Part shown: piece by piece, positions 43,386 to 53,256 of the stretch | Position numbering within the stretch: the stretch's first letter is position 1 | How the letters are laid out: the number at the start of each line of letters is the position of its first letter | NCBI RefSeq assembly: GCF_019093865.1 | Contig: NZ_JABJXD010000001.1 | Location: 372,001-436,000 of the forward strand | Length of the DNA: 64,000 nt | DNA from: Lentibacillus saliphilus | GTDB lineage: Bacteria > Bacillota > Bacilli > Bacillales > Amphibacillaceae | Reading direction: 5' to 3' | Notes under the pieces: generated by a model | Databases searched by the model: none | Seen by the model: only the letters and a program-made list of their open reading frames with translations | What the model was told of the DNA's origin: nothing | Made by a program: the position numbers and the translations under genes

Positions 43386-44592
43386 TGTCATCATTATAGG
43401 TGCCGGACCTGCAGGCTTGTCAGCTGCGATTAAATGTCGGGAATGGGACTTGAATGTCGTTGTGATTGACGAGTTCCCTCAACCAGGGGGACGCTTACTC
43501 GGACAGCTTCACCAAGAACCAAATGGTGAATGGTGGAACGGTATTAAGGAAACAGACGCGCTTCTCCAACAAGCAACAGATCTTAACACAGATATTCGTT
43601 GCGGTGTTTCAGCACACCATATTGAAAAAACAAATAACGGTTATATCATTCATACAAACGAGGGCATTCTTGAAAGCCAAAAATTACTCATTGCTACAGG
43701 TGCCGCTGAATCTGCTGCTCCTGTCCCAGGATGGACGTTACCTGGTGTGATGTCAATTGGAGCGGCGCAGGTAATGACGAACGTCCACCGGGTTCGTGTC
43801 GGTCAAAAAGGAATAATTGTCGGTGTCAATGTTCTGTCAGCGGCTATTGCCCGTGAATTGCAGCTAGCTGGGATTGATTTACATAGTATGATGCTTCCCA
43901 TTAAAAGCAGTGTTACTGCAGAGCATGCACATCCGAAAAAAGTTATGGACGGTCTTGTTCGCATTGCTCACTTGGCACCGTCTGCCTTTTTACGATTTGG
44001 TAGTACCTTTGCTAAAATGAATTGGATACGCCACCTTGCTGTTCAATTTTATCCTCGTGGTGGTGTAAAAATGTGGGGCATGCCGATTCATGTACGTAAA
44101 GCTGTTAAAGAAATTCATGGGACTGAACACGTCGAAGCGGTAACCGTCTGTCGTGTGACGCCAGATGGCGAAGAAATACAGGGGACCGAGGAACGAGTAG
44201 ATGTTGATTTCGTCTGTATTGCAGGCGGCCTTTATCCATTAACTGAGCTTGCCGCAGTTGCGGGGTGTCCATTCCAATATGTTGAATCACTTGGGGGCCA
44301 CGTCCCTGTCCATAATGATCGTATGGAAACACCACTTGATGGTCTCTATGTTGCTGGTAATATTACTGGGATTGAAAGTGCAAAAGTAGCACGTGCACAA
44401 GGCGAGGTGGCTGGCTTATCGATTGCGAAAAGCGTCATGGATGCGGTTGAACTCATTGAACACGGCATTGACAACGCTATTGCAAATGTATTAGAGACAC
44501 GCAAAGCAGCATCCATCCAATTTCACCCAGACATTCATGAAGGACGTGCAAAAGTGGCAGAAGCTTTTGTTGAACATACCCAAACTCAATAA
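43378..44592 (+). CDS. NAD(P)/FAD-dependent oxidoreductase, alpha-type subunit (HcnB-like)
   Basis: 404 residues. VIIIGAGPAGLSAAI at the start binds FAD; GQKGIIVGVNVLSAAIARELQ near residue 145 is the second nucleotide-binding unit. VAGNITGIESAKVARAQGEVAG (core GNITGIESAKVA) near residue 330 is conserved in this family. It corresponds to HcnB or the middle part of sarcosine oxidase alpha. ATG 43378 lies within the end of the preceding gene (8-base overlap). The four proteins probably form one membrane-linked or soluble dehydrogenase. Confidence 0.85.
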   Translation: MHDVIIIGAGPAGLSAAIKCREWDLNVVVIDEFPQPGGRLLGQLHQEPNGEWWNGIKETDALLQQATDLNTDIRCGVSAHHIEKTNNGYIIHTNEGILESQKLLIATGAAESAAPVPGWTLPGVMSIGAAQVMTNVHRVRVGQKGIIVGVNVLSAAIARELQLAGIDLHSMMLPIKSSVTAEHAHPKKVMDGLVRIAHLAPSAFLRFGSTFAKMNWIRHLAVQFYPRGGVKMWGMPIHVRKAVKEIHGTEHVEAVTVCRVTPDGEEIQGTEERVDVDFVCIAGGLYPLTELAAVAGCPFQYVESLGGHVPVHNDRMETPLDGLYVAGNITGIESAKVARAQGEVAGLSIAKSVMDAVELIEHGIDNAIANVLETRKAASIQFHPDIHEGRAKVAEAFVEHTQTQ

Positions 44593-44611
44593 TGACAAGC
44601 CATTTTGTGTC

Positions 44612-44650
44612 GACCTGTTTTTCTGATTTCCCCAGAGAAGCAGGTCTTTT
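44612..44650 (+). terminator. Terminator after oxidase operon
   Basis: GACCTGTTTTTCTG pairs (with G-U pairs) with CAGAGAAGCAGGTC, followed by TTTTC. The remaining sequence up to 44824 shows no gene. Confidence 0.8.
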
Positions 44651-44824
44651 CATTGTAAAGTCTACGTGTGAATATTGACGTGCCAGTCTGCTACATGCTA
44701 TGTTTAAACGTATGATAAACCACGTAAGGAGTCGTGCCGATGTAGACCGATTGTCGCACACATGAACAACATTTATACCGCCACACTAAATTATAATGAA
44801 TTTGATATAGAAGAAGGGATTTTT

Positions 44825-46411
44825 ATGCGTCTACAAGAACACGTAAACAGCCGGCGTACATTCGCCATCATTTCACACCCAGATGCCGGCAAAACAACAA
44901 TGACAGAGAAGCTGCTCTTATTTGGGAATTTGATCCGTTCAGCGGGAACAGTTAAAGGTAAAAAATCTGGCAAGTTTGCCACATCTGACTGGATGGACAT
45001 TGAGAAACAACGTGGTATTTCAGTTACATCAAGCGTGATGAATTTTCCATATAAAGATTATCACATCAACATTTTGGATACGCCAGGACACGAAGACTTC
45101 AGTGAAGACACATACAGGACATTGACAGCTGTTGACAGTGTCGTCATGATCATTGATGCGACAAAAGGCATTGAAGCCCAAACGATTAAGTTATTTAAAG
45201 TGTGTCGTATGCGTGGCATTCCGATTTTTACATTTATTAACAAACTTGACCGTGAAGGCCGAGAACCGCTCGATTTACTGGAACAAATTGAAGACGTGTT
45301 GGATATTGAAACATATCCGATGAACTGGCCAGCTGGTATGGGAAAACAGTTCCTCGGTATTTTTGACCGTTATAACAAACAATTTATTCAATATACCGGA
45401 AACGAACAGGAAACGACCATTCCTTATTCAGAGTTAGACAACCAAGAGTATGATACGCTCACCAAAAACGCCACCTTCACAGCAAGTCAGGATGAATTGG
45501 CACTCGTTGAAGAAGCTGGTGATGACTTTTCGATGGATGCTATTCTAGCCGGGGAACAAACACCTGTATTCTTCGGGAGTGCTCTCGCGCCATTCGGTGT
45601 GCAAACGTTTTTTGACACATTTATATCAATGGCGCCACCACCTGCACCACGTAAAGCGACTGAAGAATTAGTCCAGCCTGATCACGAAGACTTCTCTGGC
45701 TTTATATTTAAAATCCAAGCAAATATGAACCCGGCACATCGCGACAGAGTGGCGTTTTTAAGAATTTGCTCAGGTGTTTTTGAAAGAGGTATGACCGTTA
45801 AGCTATCACGAACCGGAAAAGCCATTAAGCTGGCTCAATCACAGCAATTTATCGCCTCCTCGCGTGATACGGTTGAAGAAGCGTATGCTGGGGATATCAT
45901 CGGCATATATGATCCAAACGTGTACCAGATTGGTGATACGTTATATGGTGGTAAAACAGCTTTAACGTATGATGAACTGCCTCAATTCCCACCAGAAATA
46001 TTCCAGACTGTCGCACCGAAAAATGCCATGAAGTCGAAGCAGTACACGAAAGGGATCGAACAACTCGTCCAAGAAGGCGCCATCCAGCTTTATAAAAAGA
46101 GAAGTACAGAAACACATATTCTTGGCGCAGTCGGCGAGTTGCAATATGACGTGTTTCGCCATCGCATGAAAAACGAATACAATGTCGACGTTGTTATGGA
46201 GCCTATTGGAGAACGTATTCCACGCTGGATTGCAGCAGAGGATGCTGACCCAGCTTTATTCGACGAACGAAATATGCTCGTCAGAGATCGTGACGGTAAT
46301 GACGTCATTTTATTTAAAAACGAATTTTCCTTAAGATGGTTCAAGGACAAACATCCCAAAATCGCATTAATTGACTTGTTTGAAACAAATCAATATGATC
46401 AATCCCACTAA
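44825..46411 (+). CDS. prfC: Peptide chain release factor 3
   Basis: 528-residue translational GTPase that recycles release factors RF1/RF2 after peptide release. G1 is SHPDAGKTT, switch I contains [10 protein letters not shown]3 is DTPGHEDF and G4 is NKLD. Length matches RF3 (about 529). The C-terminal part has the domain II/III sequences typical of RF3, not EF-G. ATG 44825 follows GAAGGG; an ATG at 44762 would add 21 residues not seen in the family. It has its own terminator. Confidence 0.93.
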   Translation: MRLQEHVNSRRTFAIISHPDAGKTTMTEKLLLFGNLIRSAGTVKGKKSGKFATSDWMDIEKQRGISVTSSVMNFPYKDYHINILDTPGHEDFSEDTYRTLTAVDSVVMIIDATKGIEAQTIKLFKVCRMRGIPIFTFINKLDREGREPLDLLEQIEDVLDIETYPMNWPAGMGKQFLGIFDRYNKQFIQYTGNEQETTIPYSELDNQEYDTLTKNATFTASQDELALVEEAGDDFSMDAILAGEQTPVFFGSALAPFGVQTFFDTFISMAPPPAPRKATEELVQPDHEDFSGFIFKIQANMNPAHRDRVAFLRICSGVFERGMTVKLSRTGKAIKLAQSQQFIASSRDTVEEAYAGDIIGIYDPNVYQIGDTLYGGKTALTYDELPQFPPEIFQTVAPKNAMKSKQYTKGIEQLVQEGAIQLYKKRSTETHILGAVGELQYDVFRHRMKNEYNVDVVMEPIGERIPRWIAAEDADPALFDERNMLVRDRDGNDVILFKNEFSLRWFKDKHPKIALIDLFETNQYDQSH

Positions 46412-46458
46412 AAAGCAGCCCGGTCTTGAAGTGACGCCTAAAAGACTGGGCTGCTTTT
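46411..46458. terminator. Bidirectional terminator
   Basis: AAAAGCAGCCCGGTCTT / AAGACTGGGCTGCTTTT, 17-base arms (with a G-T pair) between prfC and the convergent gene at 46467. Confidence 0.9.
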
Positions 46459-46466
46459 CAATCACA

Positions 46467-46790
46467 TTATTTTAAAAACTGAATAACGAGCGGTATTTTA
46501 TACTTCTCACCATTATAAGCTTTCAGAAGCGCAATGATCGTAAATATGAAATAGGCAATACTGAGAACGACTAACATAAAAATACCAATAATTACAAAAA
46601 TAAGTATTGCACTAACAAACCCATAAATTGTGTAGGATATTAAGAAGTTCAGATATTGTTTACCATGAAAATCAACATATTCAGACTCCTCACGCTTCAT
46701 GATCCAAATAATTAATGGACCGATAAACGTTGTAAAAAAACTTGTTAAATAAATAAGCATTGCATATAAGCGTTCATCTTTAACAGACAT
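46467..46790 (-). CDS. DUF4870 membrane protein
   Basis: 107 residues with three to four hydrophobic segments. EERLYAMLIYLTSFF-like start (KDERLYAMLIYLTSFF), IIWIMKREESEYVDFHGKQYLN (core ESEYVDFHGKQ) and a C-terminal YKIPLVIQFLK are the DUF4870/Tic20-like signature. Function is unknown. ATG 46790 follows AGGAGGGG. Confidence 0.82.
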   Translation of the reverse strand: MSVKDERLYAMLIYLTSFFTTFIGPLIIWIMKREESEYVDFHGKQYLNFLISYTIYGFVSAILIFVIIGIFMLVVLSIAYFIFTIIALLKAYNGEKYKIPLVIQFLK

Positions 46791-46894
46791 GTTCACCCCT
46801 CCTTTTTTATGTAACGTTTTCCTATCAAATTATAACACACTTCGTCATATTGCGGGTTGAATATTCATAATAAATCCAATCTACTAAGACACCA

Positions 46895-46938
46895 TCTAAA
46901 AAGGCAAACGCGAGATAGAGAAAACGCGTCTGCCTTGT
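46895..46938 (-). terminator. Terminator after betaine-type binding protein gene
   Basis: AAGGCAAACGCG (46901-46912) and CGCGTCTGCCTT (46925-46936); on the minus strand the stem is followed by TTTTTAG. Confidence 0.8.
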
Positions 46939-47010
46939 TATTCATCGTTTTTTATCTTTTAAGCACGGCGGGGTGAATGACACATACATTATAAATTATT
47001 GCTTTACAAG

Positions 47011-47994
47011 CTACTTCTCAAGCCACTGATCAACTGTATCTTGATTGTCTTCCACCCATTCAGCAGCTAATTCTTCAGGTGTCGAACCTTCATCAATCGA
47101 TATTAGCCATTTTTCGACCATATCGAGTGATAACGACATGTTCGAAAATAGTGTATATGCAGTTGGTGCATCATCTTTCAACTCTGGCGTTACCCCAATC
47201 TCTACGTCATCTAGCTTCCATGATTGACGTGGGTCTTCAAGAAATTTAATGTCATAGCGCACGAACATCGGATGTGGGCGCCAAGCATTAAATGCGATTG
47301 GCTCTTCGTTCTTTGTTGCCTGTTCCACCTGAGAAAGCATAGCAGCTGTCGTGCTGTTCTTAATGGTAAAGCCAGTCATGTCATATGTTTCAACCATTTT
47401 TTCTGTCGTTTGTGCCATACCGCTACCTGGCTCAATCGCATACAGCTCACCATCAAACAAATCGGCGCTGTCCGTTAAATCTTCTATTGTGTTAATGTCT
47501 TCCATATATGTTGGAACTGCAATACCTAAAGGCATATCAGAAAACAATGTACCAGCCGTTTCAAATTGATCATCATATTTATCCAAATAGGATTCATGAA
47601 GATTTGGTCGCCATACATCTATAAAAGCATCAATTTCTTTATTGGCTAATGCTTCATATAATATACCAACCTGTGCTTCTGTAATATCAACTTCAAAGCC
47701 TTCTTGCTCAAGAATTTCTTTTGATAAATAAGCTGGAACCGTTGCATAATCATATGGATCAAGTCCAATTTTAATCGCTGTTTGTTCTGAATTCGCGTCT
47801 CCATTGACATTATTGTTGTCATTATCACTGCATCCTACGAGTAATAACATAAATGCCAATCCTGTGACGATAAGTAATTTTACCGATGTTGCTTTAAATT
47901 GTTTCTTTATAAAAATAATGACCACTCTTTCAAATTTTTTTGTACTGACAAATTTCACCCCAAAGTCTAACAGTACAATGAACAATCCTAACAC
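47011..47994 (-). CDS. Orphan glycine-betaine-type ABC substrate-binding lipoprotein (OpuAC-like)
   Basis: Up to 327 residues. A lipobox LLVGC (Cys55 in this longest reading) follows a hydrophobic stretch, so the protein is a membrane-tethered binding protein. IDVWRPNLHESY, NAWRPHPMF and the Trp in DPRQSWKLDD are the aromatic-box regions that bind quaternary amines in the OpuAC/ProX family. The start is unclear: no ATG has a ribosome site; GTG 47925 or even a rare ATT near 47919 would give a normal signal peptide. No permease or ATPase gene is adjacent. It may feed a remote transporter or another compatible-solute system. Confidence 0.8.
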   Translation of the reverse strand: MLGLFIVLLDFGVKFVSTKKFERVVIIFIKKQFKATSVKLLIVTGLAFMLLLVGCSDNDNNNVNGDANSEQTAIKIGLDPYDYATVPAYLSKEILEQEGFEVDITEAQVGILYEALANKEIDAFIDVWRPNLHESYLDKYDDQFETAGTLFSDMPLGIAVPTYMEDINTIEDLTDSADLFDGELYAIEPGSGMAQTTEKMVETYDMTGFTIKNSTTAAMLSQVEQATKNEEPIAFNAWRPHPMFVRYDIKFLEDPRQSWKLDDVEIGVTPELKDDAPTAYTLFSNMSLSLDMVEKWLISIDEGSTPEELAAEWVEDNQDTVDQWLEK

Positions 47995-48093
47995 AAACAG
48001 GTTTCAATATAAAATAAAACACATTGGTGTATATCATCCTATATTTAAACCAAAATAAAGAAACATGTCACACTATATATGGGAGGGTTACAC

Positions 48094-48252
48094 ATGTCAG
48101 AGGAAAATAAGAATCGTAATAAAGATAAAGGCAGACAAAACAACCGCAACAAATTCAACAAACAGCACGAAGGATATGCCGTTGAAATGTCAGAGGACAC
48201 CGAGTTTCTTAATCTTAATAACAAGAAAAACAAACGTCACGGTCGCTCATAA
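48094..48252 (+). CDS. Small basic hydrophilic protein
   Basis: 52 residues: MSEENKNRNKDKGRQNNRNK, then HEGYAVEMSEDTEFLNLNNK and a basic tail ending RHGRS. ATG 48094 follows GGGAGGG and a terminator stands after the stop, so it is very likely expressed. It is disordered by composition, similar to small spore or stress peptides of Bacillus. I cannot assign a family. Confidence 0.65.
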   Translation: MSEENKNRNKDKGRQNNRNKFNKQHEGYAVEMSEDTEFLNLNNKKNKRHGRS

Positions 48253-48263
48253 TATGTATGTGA

Positions 48264-48295
48264 GGGATCATGCACAAACAGCATGATCCCATCTT
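48264..48295 (+). terminator. Terminator
   Basis: GGGATCATGC / GCATGATCCC with a 7-base loop and ATCTT after it, between the small gene and sbcC. Confidence 0.75.
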
Positions 48296-48301
48296 CGCAC
48301 A

Positions 48302-51300
48302 TTATTGAACCTTAAACTGAGTGCGACTTACGCCTTCCTTCATCTTTACAACCTCTAAAACTGCTGGAAATATCGTCTTAAGTTCTTGTACGTGTGAAAT
48401 AACTCCAATTGTCCGTCCTGTTTGCTGCAAATCAACGAGCGTATCAATGGCTTTGTGTAAGGATTCCTCATCCAACGTTCCAAAGCCTTCATCAATAAAC
48501 ATCGTCTCTATCGAAATGCCACCTTGAAAGCTTTGAATGACATCAGACATGCCCAATGCGAGGCATAAAGACGCATTAAACTTCTCCCCACCAGATAATG
48601 TTTTAACATCACGGTTTTGCCCTGTATACGCATCATATATATCTAATCCGAGCCCACTTTGACGTCCGTGAGATTCTTGGCGGTCACTTCTCATCAAATA
48701 AAATTGACCACTGGACAAATAACGTAGCCGCTCGTTTGCTGCTGCAATAATTTGCTCTAAATACTCTATTTGTAAATAGCGTTCGAACGATACTTTATGG
48801 GCATTTTGACCTCGGATTATATTATATAAATCAGTCAAGCGTGCGAGCTGCTGCTCAGCTTTCTCTACATTGCTATTCGCCTCAGTAATATGGTCAAGCA
48901 GCTTTTGTGCTTCTCGGTAGTAATCCTCAGATTGCTTCCAAGCTTTAAATGCTGTTTCATATGCGGCCAAAAGCTCTTGCAATTCATTTTGTCGTGCCAC
49001 AAGATCCACTTTTTCCTGACCTTCAAGCTTTTGAGCAAGCTCAGCTGTTTGCTCTTTTAATAGCACACAGCTTTGCTTATAGACATTAATGGATTGCTCC
49101 ATTTCATTACATTGATCTTCTGGTAACTTTGCTTGCTCATAAGACTGCACATCTATAAAGCCGCGTTGCTGCAGCATGTCGTTAAATTGCTTTTCAGCAC
49201 CTAAGCGATCCTGAGTCGTTTCTTCGACTTGTTTTTCATAATGCAGCAGATCAGATTCTGCCTTTGTTAAAGCTTGCTGAGCTTTTAGCAACTCGTTTTG
49301 AGCCTTTTCCCAAAGCGCTTCAAGCTGCTTTTGATGACGTTCAGTATTTGAAATCGCTTGATTGAGGTCATCCGCCTTCCGATATGCTTCTGGGATTTGA
49401 TTGATACGCTCCTTATAAAGTGCCAGCTTCGTTTGATAGTCTGATTGCACGTGTTGAAGTGCTTTGTCAGCTCCTTTTGATTTTTCCTGTAGCATTTTAT
49501 ATTGGTTTTCTAGCTGCTCAACTTCACGTTTTAAAGTAATGCGCTTCTTTTGTGCCGCTTCAAGTTCGATAATGTCTTGAGTGAGTTGTTTTCCAATGAC
49601 GACTAACTCATCGTACGTACGTGACGCCTCATTCTCATCAGTTACGTACACCCGTACTGCTGACTGCTTTTCCTTCAACAGCTCTGATGTAGCATGGAGA
49701 TCTGCTTTTGCATTCCGAAATTGTTCATCACAAAGGTCGAATTCTTTCTTAGCCTGTTCCAAGCTGTTCTTGGACACACCTTCACTCACCGTATCTGCTT
49801 TATGTGGATGTGCCCTACTTCCACATACTGGACATGCCTCTCCTGCATGAAGCTTACTTGCCAATAGCTCTGCATGACTTTGCAGCCACCCTGCTTCTAA
49901 ACGTTCATACTGTCGTCTAGCTTTCTCAAAAGCTGTTCTTTTAACGAGCTGTGCTTCAGTTAATTGACGATGCTTTGTTTGCATGTCGATAAAGTCACGC
50001 AGTACCTTTGCTTGCTCTCTCAGTTCATTACGTTTGATTTTTTTATCAGATAAGTGTTCAGGTATTTGTTCTAACGTGTTTAGTGATGCCTTCGTTTTCT
50101 CTAACGTAACCTGGGCTGTATTCAAATCAGCATTCAACTGTTGTAAATGCTTCTCTTTCTCTTGTTTTGTATCGTGCAATGTGTTCAATTCTTTTTCAGT
50201 TTGAGCAAACGCCTCAACAACAGGAATGAACTCTCGGAGACGCTCAATTTGACGTCTTGTAGAATCGCGCTCCGTTTGTTTGTTTTGCTCTTTCTCGTAA
50301 GTTGCTTCTGCTTGTTTAAGGTTTTGACCACATTGTGCTTTTGCAAGCTCGGCAGCCTTAACTGAATTCTTTTTAACTTCCTCTGCTTGACGTCGGATTA
50401 ACAATTGCTTTTCGTAAGGTTCAATTTGTCGGGCACGCTTTGCCGTTTCAAGTGTTTTTTCTTTTTCCTGATAGAGAGGCTTCTCATCATTTAACGCGTT
50501 CAATCGTGTCCGTTTCTCTTCTAATTCCGAGAGTGCTTCATTGATTGTTTGAGCCTGATGAAATTCAGCCTGCTTTTGATGATGGACGTTGTAGGCTGTT
50601 TGGTAACGCTTCTCATCTTCATGAATTTTATCCCGGTAATACAATAATTCTGCATCAAGGGCTTTAACAATTTGATTTACATTAATATGCTCTGAATTCA
50701 ATACTTCAGTTAATGAACTATTGTCACGACATGGCAATACAGCTTTGATCTGACTGACATAATGGTCATACGTTTGTTTTGTACGCTGAAATGACGCCAA
50801 TGCTTCATCTTTTTTAATTCGTAATTTTTCTGTAATCTGCTTGTATGTGTCTGTTTTAAATAAACGTCGCAAAATTTCTTCTTTATTCTCTGTTTTCGAA
50901 GTGAGCAACTTGCGAAATTCGCCCTGTGGCAGCATCACAATTTGGATAAATTGCTCTCTTGTCAGTCCAATCAAGGCTTCTACTTTTCTATCGATCTCAG
51001 AAACGATTTGCCGATCCACGCATGGTATTTCACCCGTTTTCTTCTGTTCAACAAATTCATATCGCTCACCAGTTTTAGATTTGTTACCCTGTTTGACATG
51101 ACCGAGCTGCCGTAGGATCCGATACGTCCGTCCCTTAATCATAAATTCTAACTCAACCGACGTATGTATATCATCATCGGCAAAATCACTTCTTAGCATT
51201 TGAATTTTGTCACGATCCTGTCCGCTCGCTGATCCGTATAACGCAAAACAAATGCCATCAAAAATCGTTGTCTTTCCAGCGCCTGTATTTCCTGCAATGA

Positions 51301-51394
51301 CGAACAAACGGTTATCTTTTAACTGCGTAAAATCGATTGTTTCTTGATCCTTATACGGTCCGAATGCTGTCATCGTTAATTTCAGTGGTTTCAA
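48302..51394 (-). CDS. sbcC: Exonuclease subunit SbcC
   Basis: 1030-residue SMC/Rad50-type ATPase that with SbcD cuts DNA hairpins and ends during repair. The Walker A motif GNTGAGKT is near residue 35, followed by two long coiled coils that meet at a zinc hook CPVC near residue 527. The C-terminal part has the signature LSGGEKFNASLCLALGMS and Walker B MFIDEGFGTLDEES. The start is TTG 51394, with AGGAGG eight bases upstream. It lies 18 bases after sbcD. Confidence 0.94.
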   Translation of the reverse strand: MKPLKLTMTAFGPYKDQETIDFTQLKDNRLFVIAGNTGAGKTTIFDGICFALYGSASGQDRDKIQMLRSDFADDDIHTSVELEFMIKGRTYRILRQLGHVKQGNKSKTGERYEFVEQKKTGEIPCVDRQIVSEIDRKVEALIGLTREQFIQIVMLPQGEFRKLLTSKTENKEEILRRLFKTDTYKQITEKLRIKKDEALASFQRTKQTYDHYVSQIKAVLPCRDNSSLTEVLNSEHINVNQIVKALDAELLYYRDKIHEDEKRYQTAYNVHHQKQAEFHQAQTINEALSELEEKRTRLNALNDEKPLYQEKEKTLETAKRARQIEPYEKQLLIRRQAEEVKKNSVKAAELAKAQCGQNLKQAEATYEKEQNKQTERDSTRRQIERLREFIPVVEAFAQTEKELNTLHDTKQEKEKHLQQLNADLNTAQVTLEKTKASLNTLEQIPEHLSDKKIKRNELREQAKVLRDFIDMQTKHRQLTEAQLVKRTAFEKARRQYERLEAGWLQSHAELLASKLHAGEACPVCGSRAHPHKADTVSEGVSKNSLEQAKKEFDLCDEQFRNAKADLHATSELLKEKQSAVRVYVTDENEASRTYDELVVIGKQLTQDIIELEAAQKKRITLKREVEQLENQYKMLQEKSKGADKALQHVQSDYQTKLALYKERINQIPEAYRKADDLNQAISNTERHQKQLEALWEKAQNELLKAQQALTKAESDLLHYEKQVEETTQDRLGAEKQFNDMLQQRGFIDVQSYEQAKLPEDQCNEMEQSINVYKQSCVLLKEQTAELAQKLEGQEKVDLVARQNELQELLAAYETAFKAWKQSEDYYREAQKLLDHITEANSNVEKAEQQLARLTDLYNIIRGQNAHKVSFERYLQIEYLEQIIAAANERLRYLSSGQFYLMRSDRQESHGRQSGLGLDIYDAYTGQNRDVKTLSGGEKFNASLCLALGMSDVIQSFQGGISIETMFIDEGFGTLDEESLHKAIDTLVDLQQTGRTIGVISHVQELKTIFPAVLEVVKMKEGVSRTQFKVQ

Positions 51395-51412
51395 TCCTAC
51401 ATCCTCCTCTCT

Positions 51413-52600
51413 TTATGTTGTTGTAACATTTTTTCGATTTTCTACGATAACGTCTTCCTCTACAAGCAACTCATCAAGCACTTCCTTGAAAATCATTTCC
51501 ATTTCCTGTGAGACCTCTTTTCCCTCTACTTCTTTGTAAAAGGCACGAAACAATTCTAATTCATCCATTTGCGTACGCGATTTTTCGTAAGCGTGATTCG
51601 CTTTATTTTCTAAAGGTAAACTTGTAGCCCTTTCGACGTGCATTGCATTTGGATATATGGATCTCACTTTTTCCATTGGCGATAAAACAGGCGTCTCGTC
51701 AGTCAAACGGATAAATACATAATCATCATTTCCTTCATGCTGCAGCAGCTCTCCGATCGTTGTCTCAATAATTCGCATATCTCGTTGTGGTACAAGTGCT
51801 CGTTTTTCTACGTCCACATGACCTTCAGCATCCATTTCAATGATTAAATATCCTTTATTGTGATGAACCTCTGAACTAGAAAATTTAAGCGGTGAACCCG
51901 CGTAACGAATCGTCTCATTTAAAACATAATGAGCCTGATGCAAATGGCCGAGCGCAGTATAATGAAATGGTGTAAAAAGATGAGCGTCAACATGCTCTGA
52001 GCCTCCAATAGACAACGGTCGCTCTGACTCGCTCGTATTTGCCTCCGGTTCACCATGTGGCGTTACAAATGCATGGCCGACAAACACATGGCGCGCCTTA
52101 GGATCCATTTTTTCTGTTATATTTTGAACAACTGTGCGCATTGCATCATTATGCGAACGAATGTCTTCAAGCGCAAATTCGTGGCGAACAATACTCGGAT
52201 CACAATAAGGTACGAGGTGAAAATGAACGTCACCATGATTATCTTTTAAAACAACAGGCTTCGCATCCTTACTGAATCGACCTGTTAAAAAAAGACCATT
52301 CTTCTCCATAATATGACTTCCGAAATGCAATCGACTTGGACTATCGTGATTGCCTGCAATCGCAATTACAGGTGTTCTTAATTCAATAATGATCTTTTCC
52401 AGCACTTCATCTAAGAGATGGACAGCATCAGTCGGCGGGACAGCTCGGTCATACAGATCTCCCGCAATTAAGACGACGTCAGGTTGTTCTTGCTCTACAG
52501 CGTGGATGAATTGATCTAGAACATTTTTCTGATCATCTGTCATGTACACACCTTGTACAAGTTTACCTAAATGCCAATCTGCTGTGTGAAATATTTTCAT
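51413..52600 (-). CDS. sbcD: Exonuclease subunit SbcD
   Basis: 395-residue Mre11-type nuclease. The metallophosphoesterase motifs are HTADWHLGK at the start, LIAGDLYDRAVPP, AIAGNHDSPSRL, and FVGHAFV, GHLHQAH later. ATG 52600 follows AAAGGATG; ATG 52609 is too close to that ribosome site. The C-terminus is acidic, which caps the SbcC coiled-coil base in related complexes. Confidence 0.94.
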   Translation of the reverse strand: MKIFHTADWHLGKLVQGVYMTDDQKNVLDQFIHAVEQEQPDVVLIAGDLYDRAVPPTDAVHLLDEVLEKIIIELRTPVIAIAGNHDSPSRLHFGSHIMEKNGLFLTGRFSKDAKPVVLKDNHGDVHFHLVPYCDPSIVRHEFALEDIRSHNDAMRTVVQNITEKMDPKARHVFVGHAFVTPHGEPEANTSESERPLSIGGSEHVDAHLFTPFHYTALGHLHQAHYVLNETIRYAGSPLKFSSSEVHHNKGYLIIEMDAEGHVDVEKRALVPQRDMRIIETTIGELLQHEGNDDYVFIRLTDETPVLSPMEKVRSIYPNAMHVERATSLPLENKANHAYEKSRTQMDELELFRAFYKEVEGKEVSQEMEMIFKEVLDELLVEEDVIVENRKNVTTT

Positions 52601-52795
52601 CTGGCACATCCTTTCGCTCTTTATGTTGTTGAATCATAGAGTATGTTGTTCAAAAAGCTTGTCTCGTTTAAGTATAACGTATTATACACCTTGTTGGGAT
52701 TAGAAAAATGCCCTTTACCATCATCTGCCACGTATGGAAGACGATTAATCTCCACAAATTAATACAGGATAACATTGACATCTGGAGGCTTGTAA

Positions 52796-53173
52796 ATGGA
52801 TATACAAAACGACAATCAAACAGTTAATTATTTTGATCAATCTATTTATGATTATAAGGAAGGATCAAGCCGTATTGAATCACATTTACCTAAAGTGGCA
52901 GAAGGGTACTTTAATTTTACCGAGGCATGCTTTAAAGAGGGCGCTATTAGTCAAAAGCATAAACAGCTTACCGCACTCAGCATGAGCATTTATGCAAAAG
53001 ATGACTATTGCATCATTTATCATACAAAAGGCGCGGTTGAACACGGGGCTACAGAGGAAGAAATTATGGAAACCATTGCTGTCAGTGCCGCACTTGGTGG
53101 TGGCGCGGCTTTTTCACAAGGCGTCACCCTCGCACTAGACACATTCGACCATTTTAATCAAAACTTACATTAA
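52796..53173 (+). CDS. Carboxymuconolactone decarboxylase / AhpD-like protein
   Basis: 125 residues, all-helical. ISQKHKQLTALSMSIYAKDDYCIIYHTKGAVEHGAT (core DDYCIIYHTKGA) matches the CMD/AhpD active-site helix. AhpD has CxxC; here the first Cys position is Asp (DDYC), leaving a single Cys and the following His. A redox role of the classical AhpD type is therefore doubtful. TGGAGG precedes ATG 52796. Confidence 0.82.
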   Translation: MDIQNDNQTVNYFDQSIYDYKEGSSRIESHLPKVAEGYFNFTEACFKEGAISQKHKQLTALSMSIYAKDDYCIIYHTKGAVEHGATEEEIMETIAVSAALGGGAAFSQGVTLALDTFDHFNQNLH

Positions 53174-53183
53174 TGCTTTACAT

Positions 53184-53233
53184 ACAGCTATCGGCATACA
53201 ACGAATTCCATTCCGTTACATGCCGATAGCTGT
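53184..53233. terminator. Bidirectional terminator
   Basis: ACAGCTATCGGCAT / ATGCCGATAGCTGT perfect arms; the loop holds a further small inverted repeat. Placed between two convergent genes. Confidence 0.8.
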
Positions 53234-53256
53234 TCGTTTATATTATCATGAGCACC

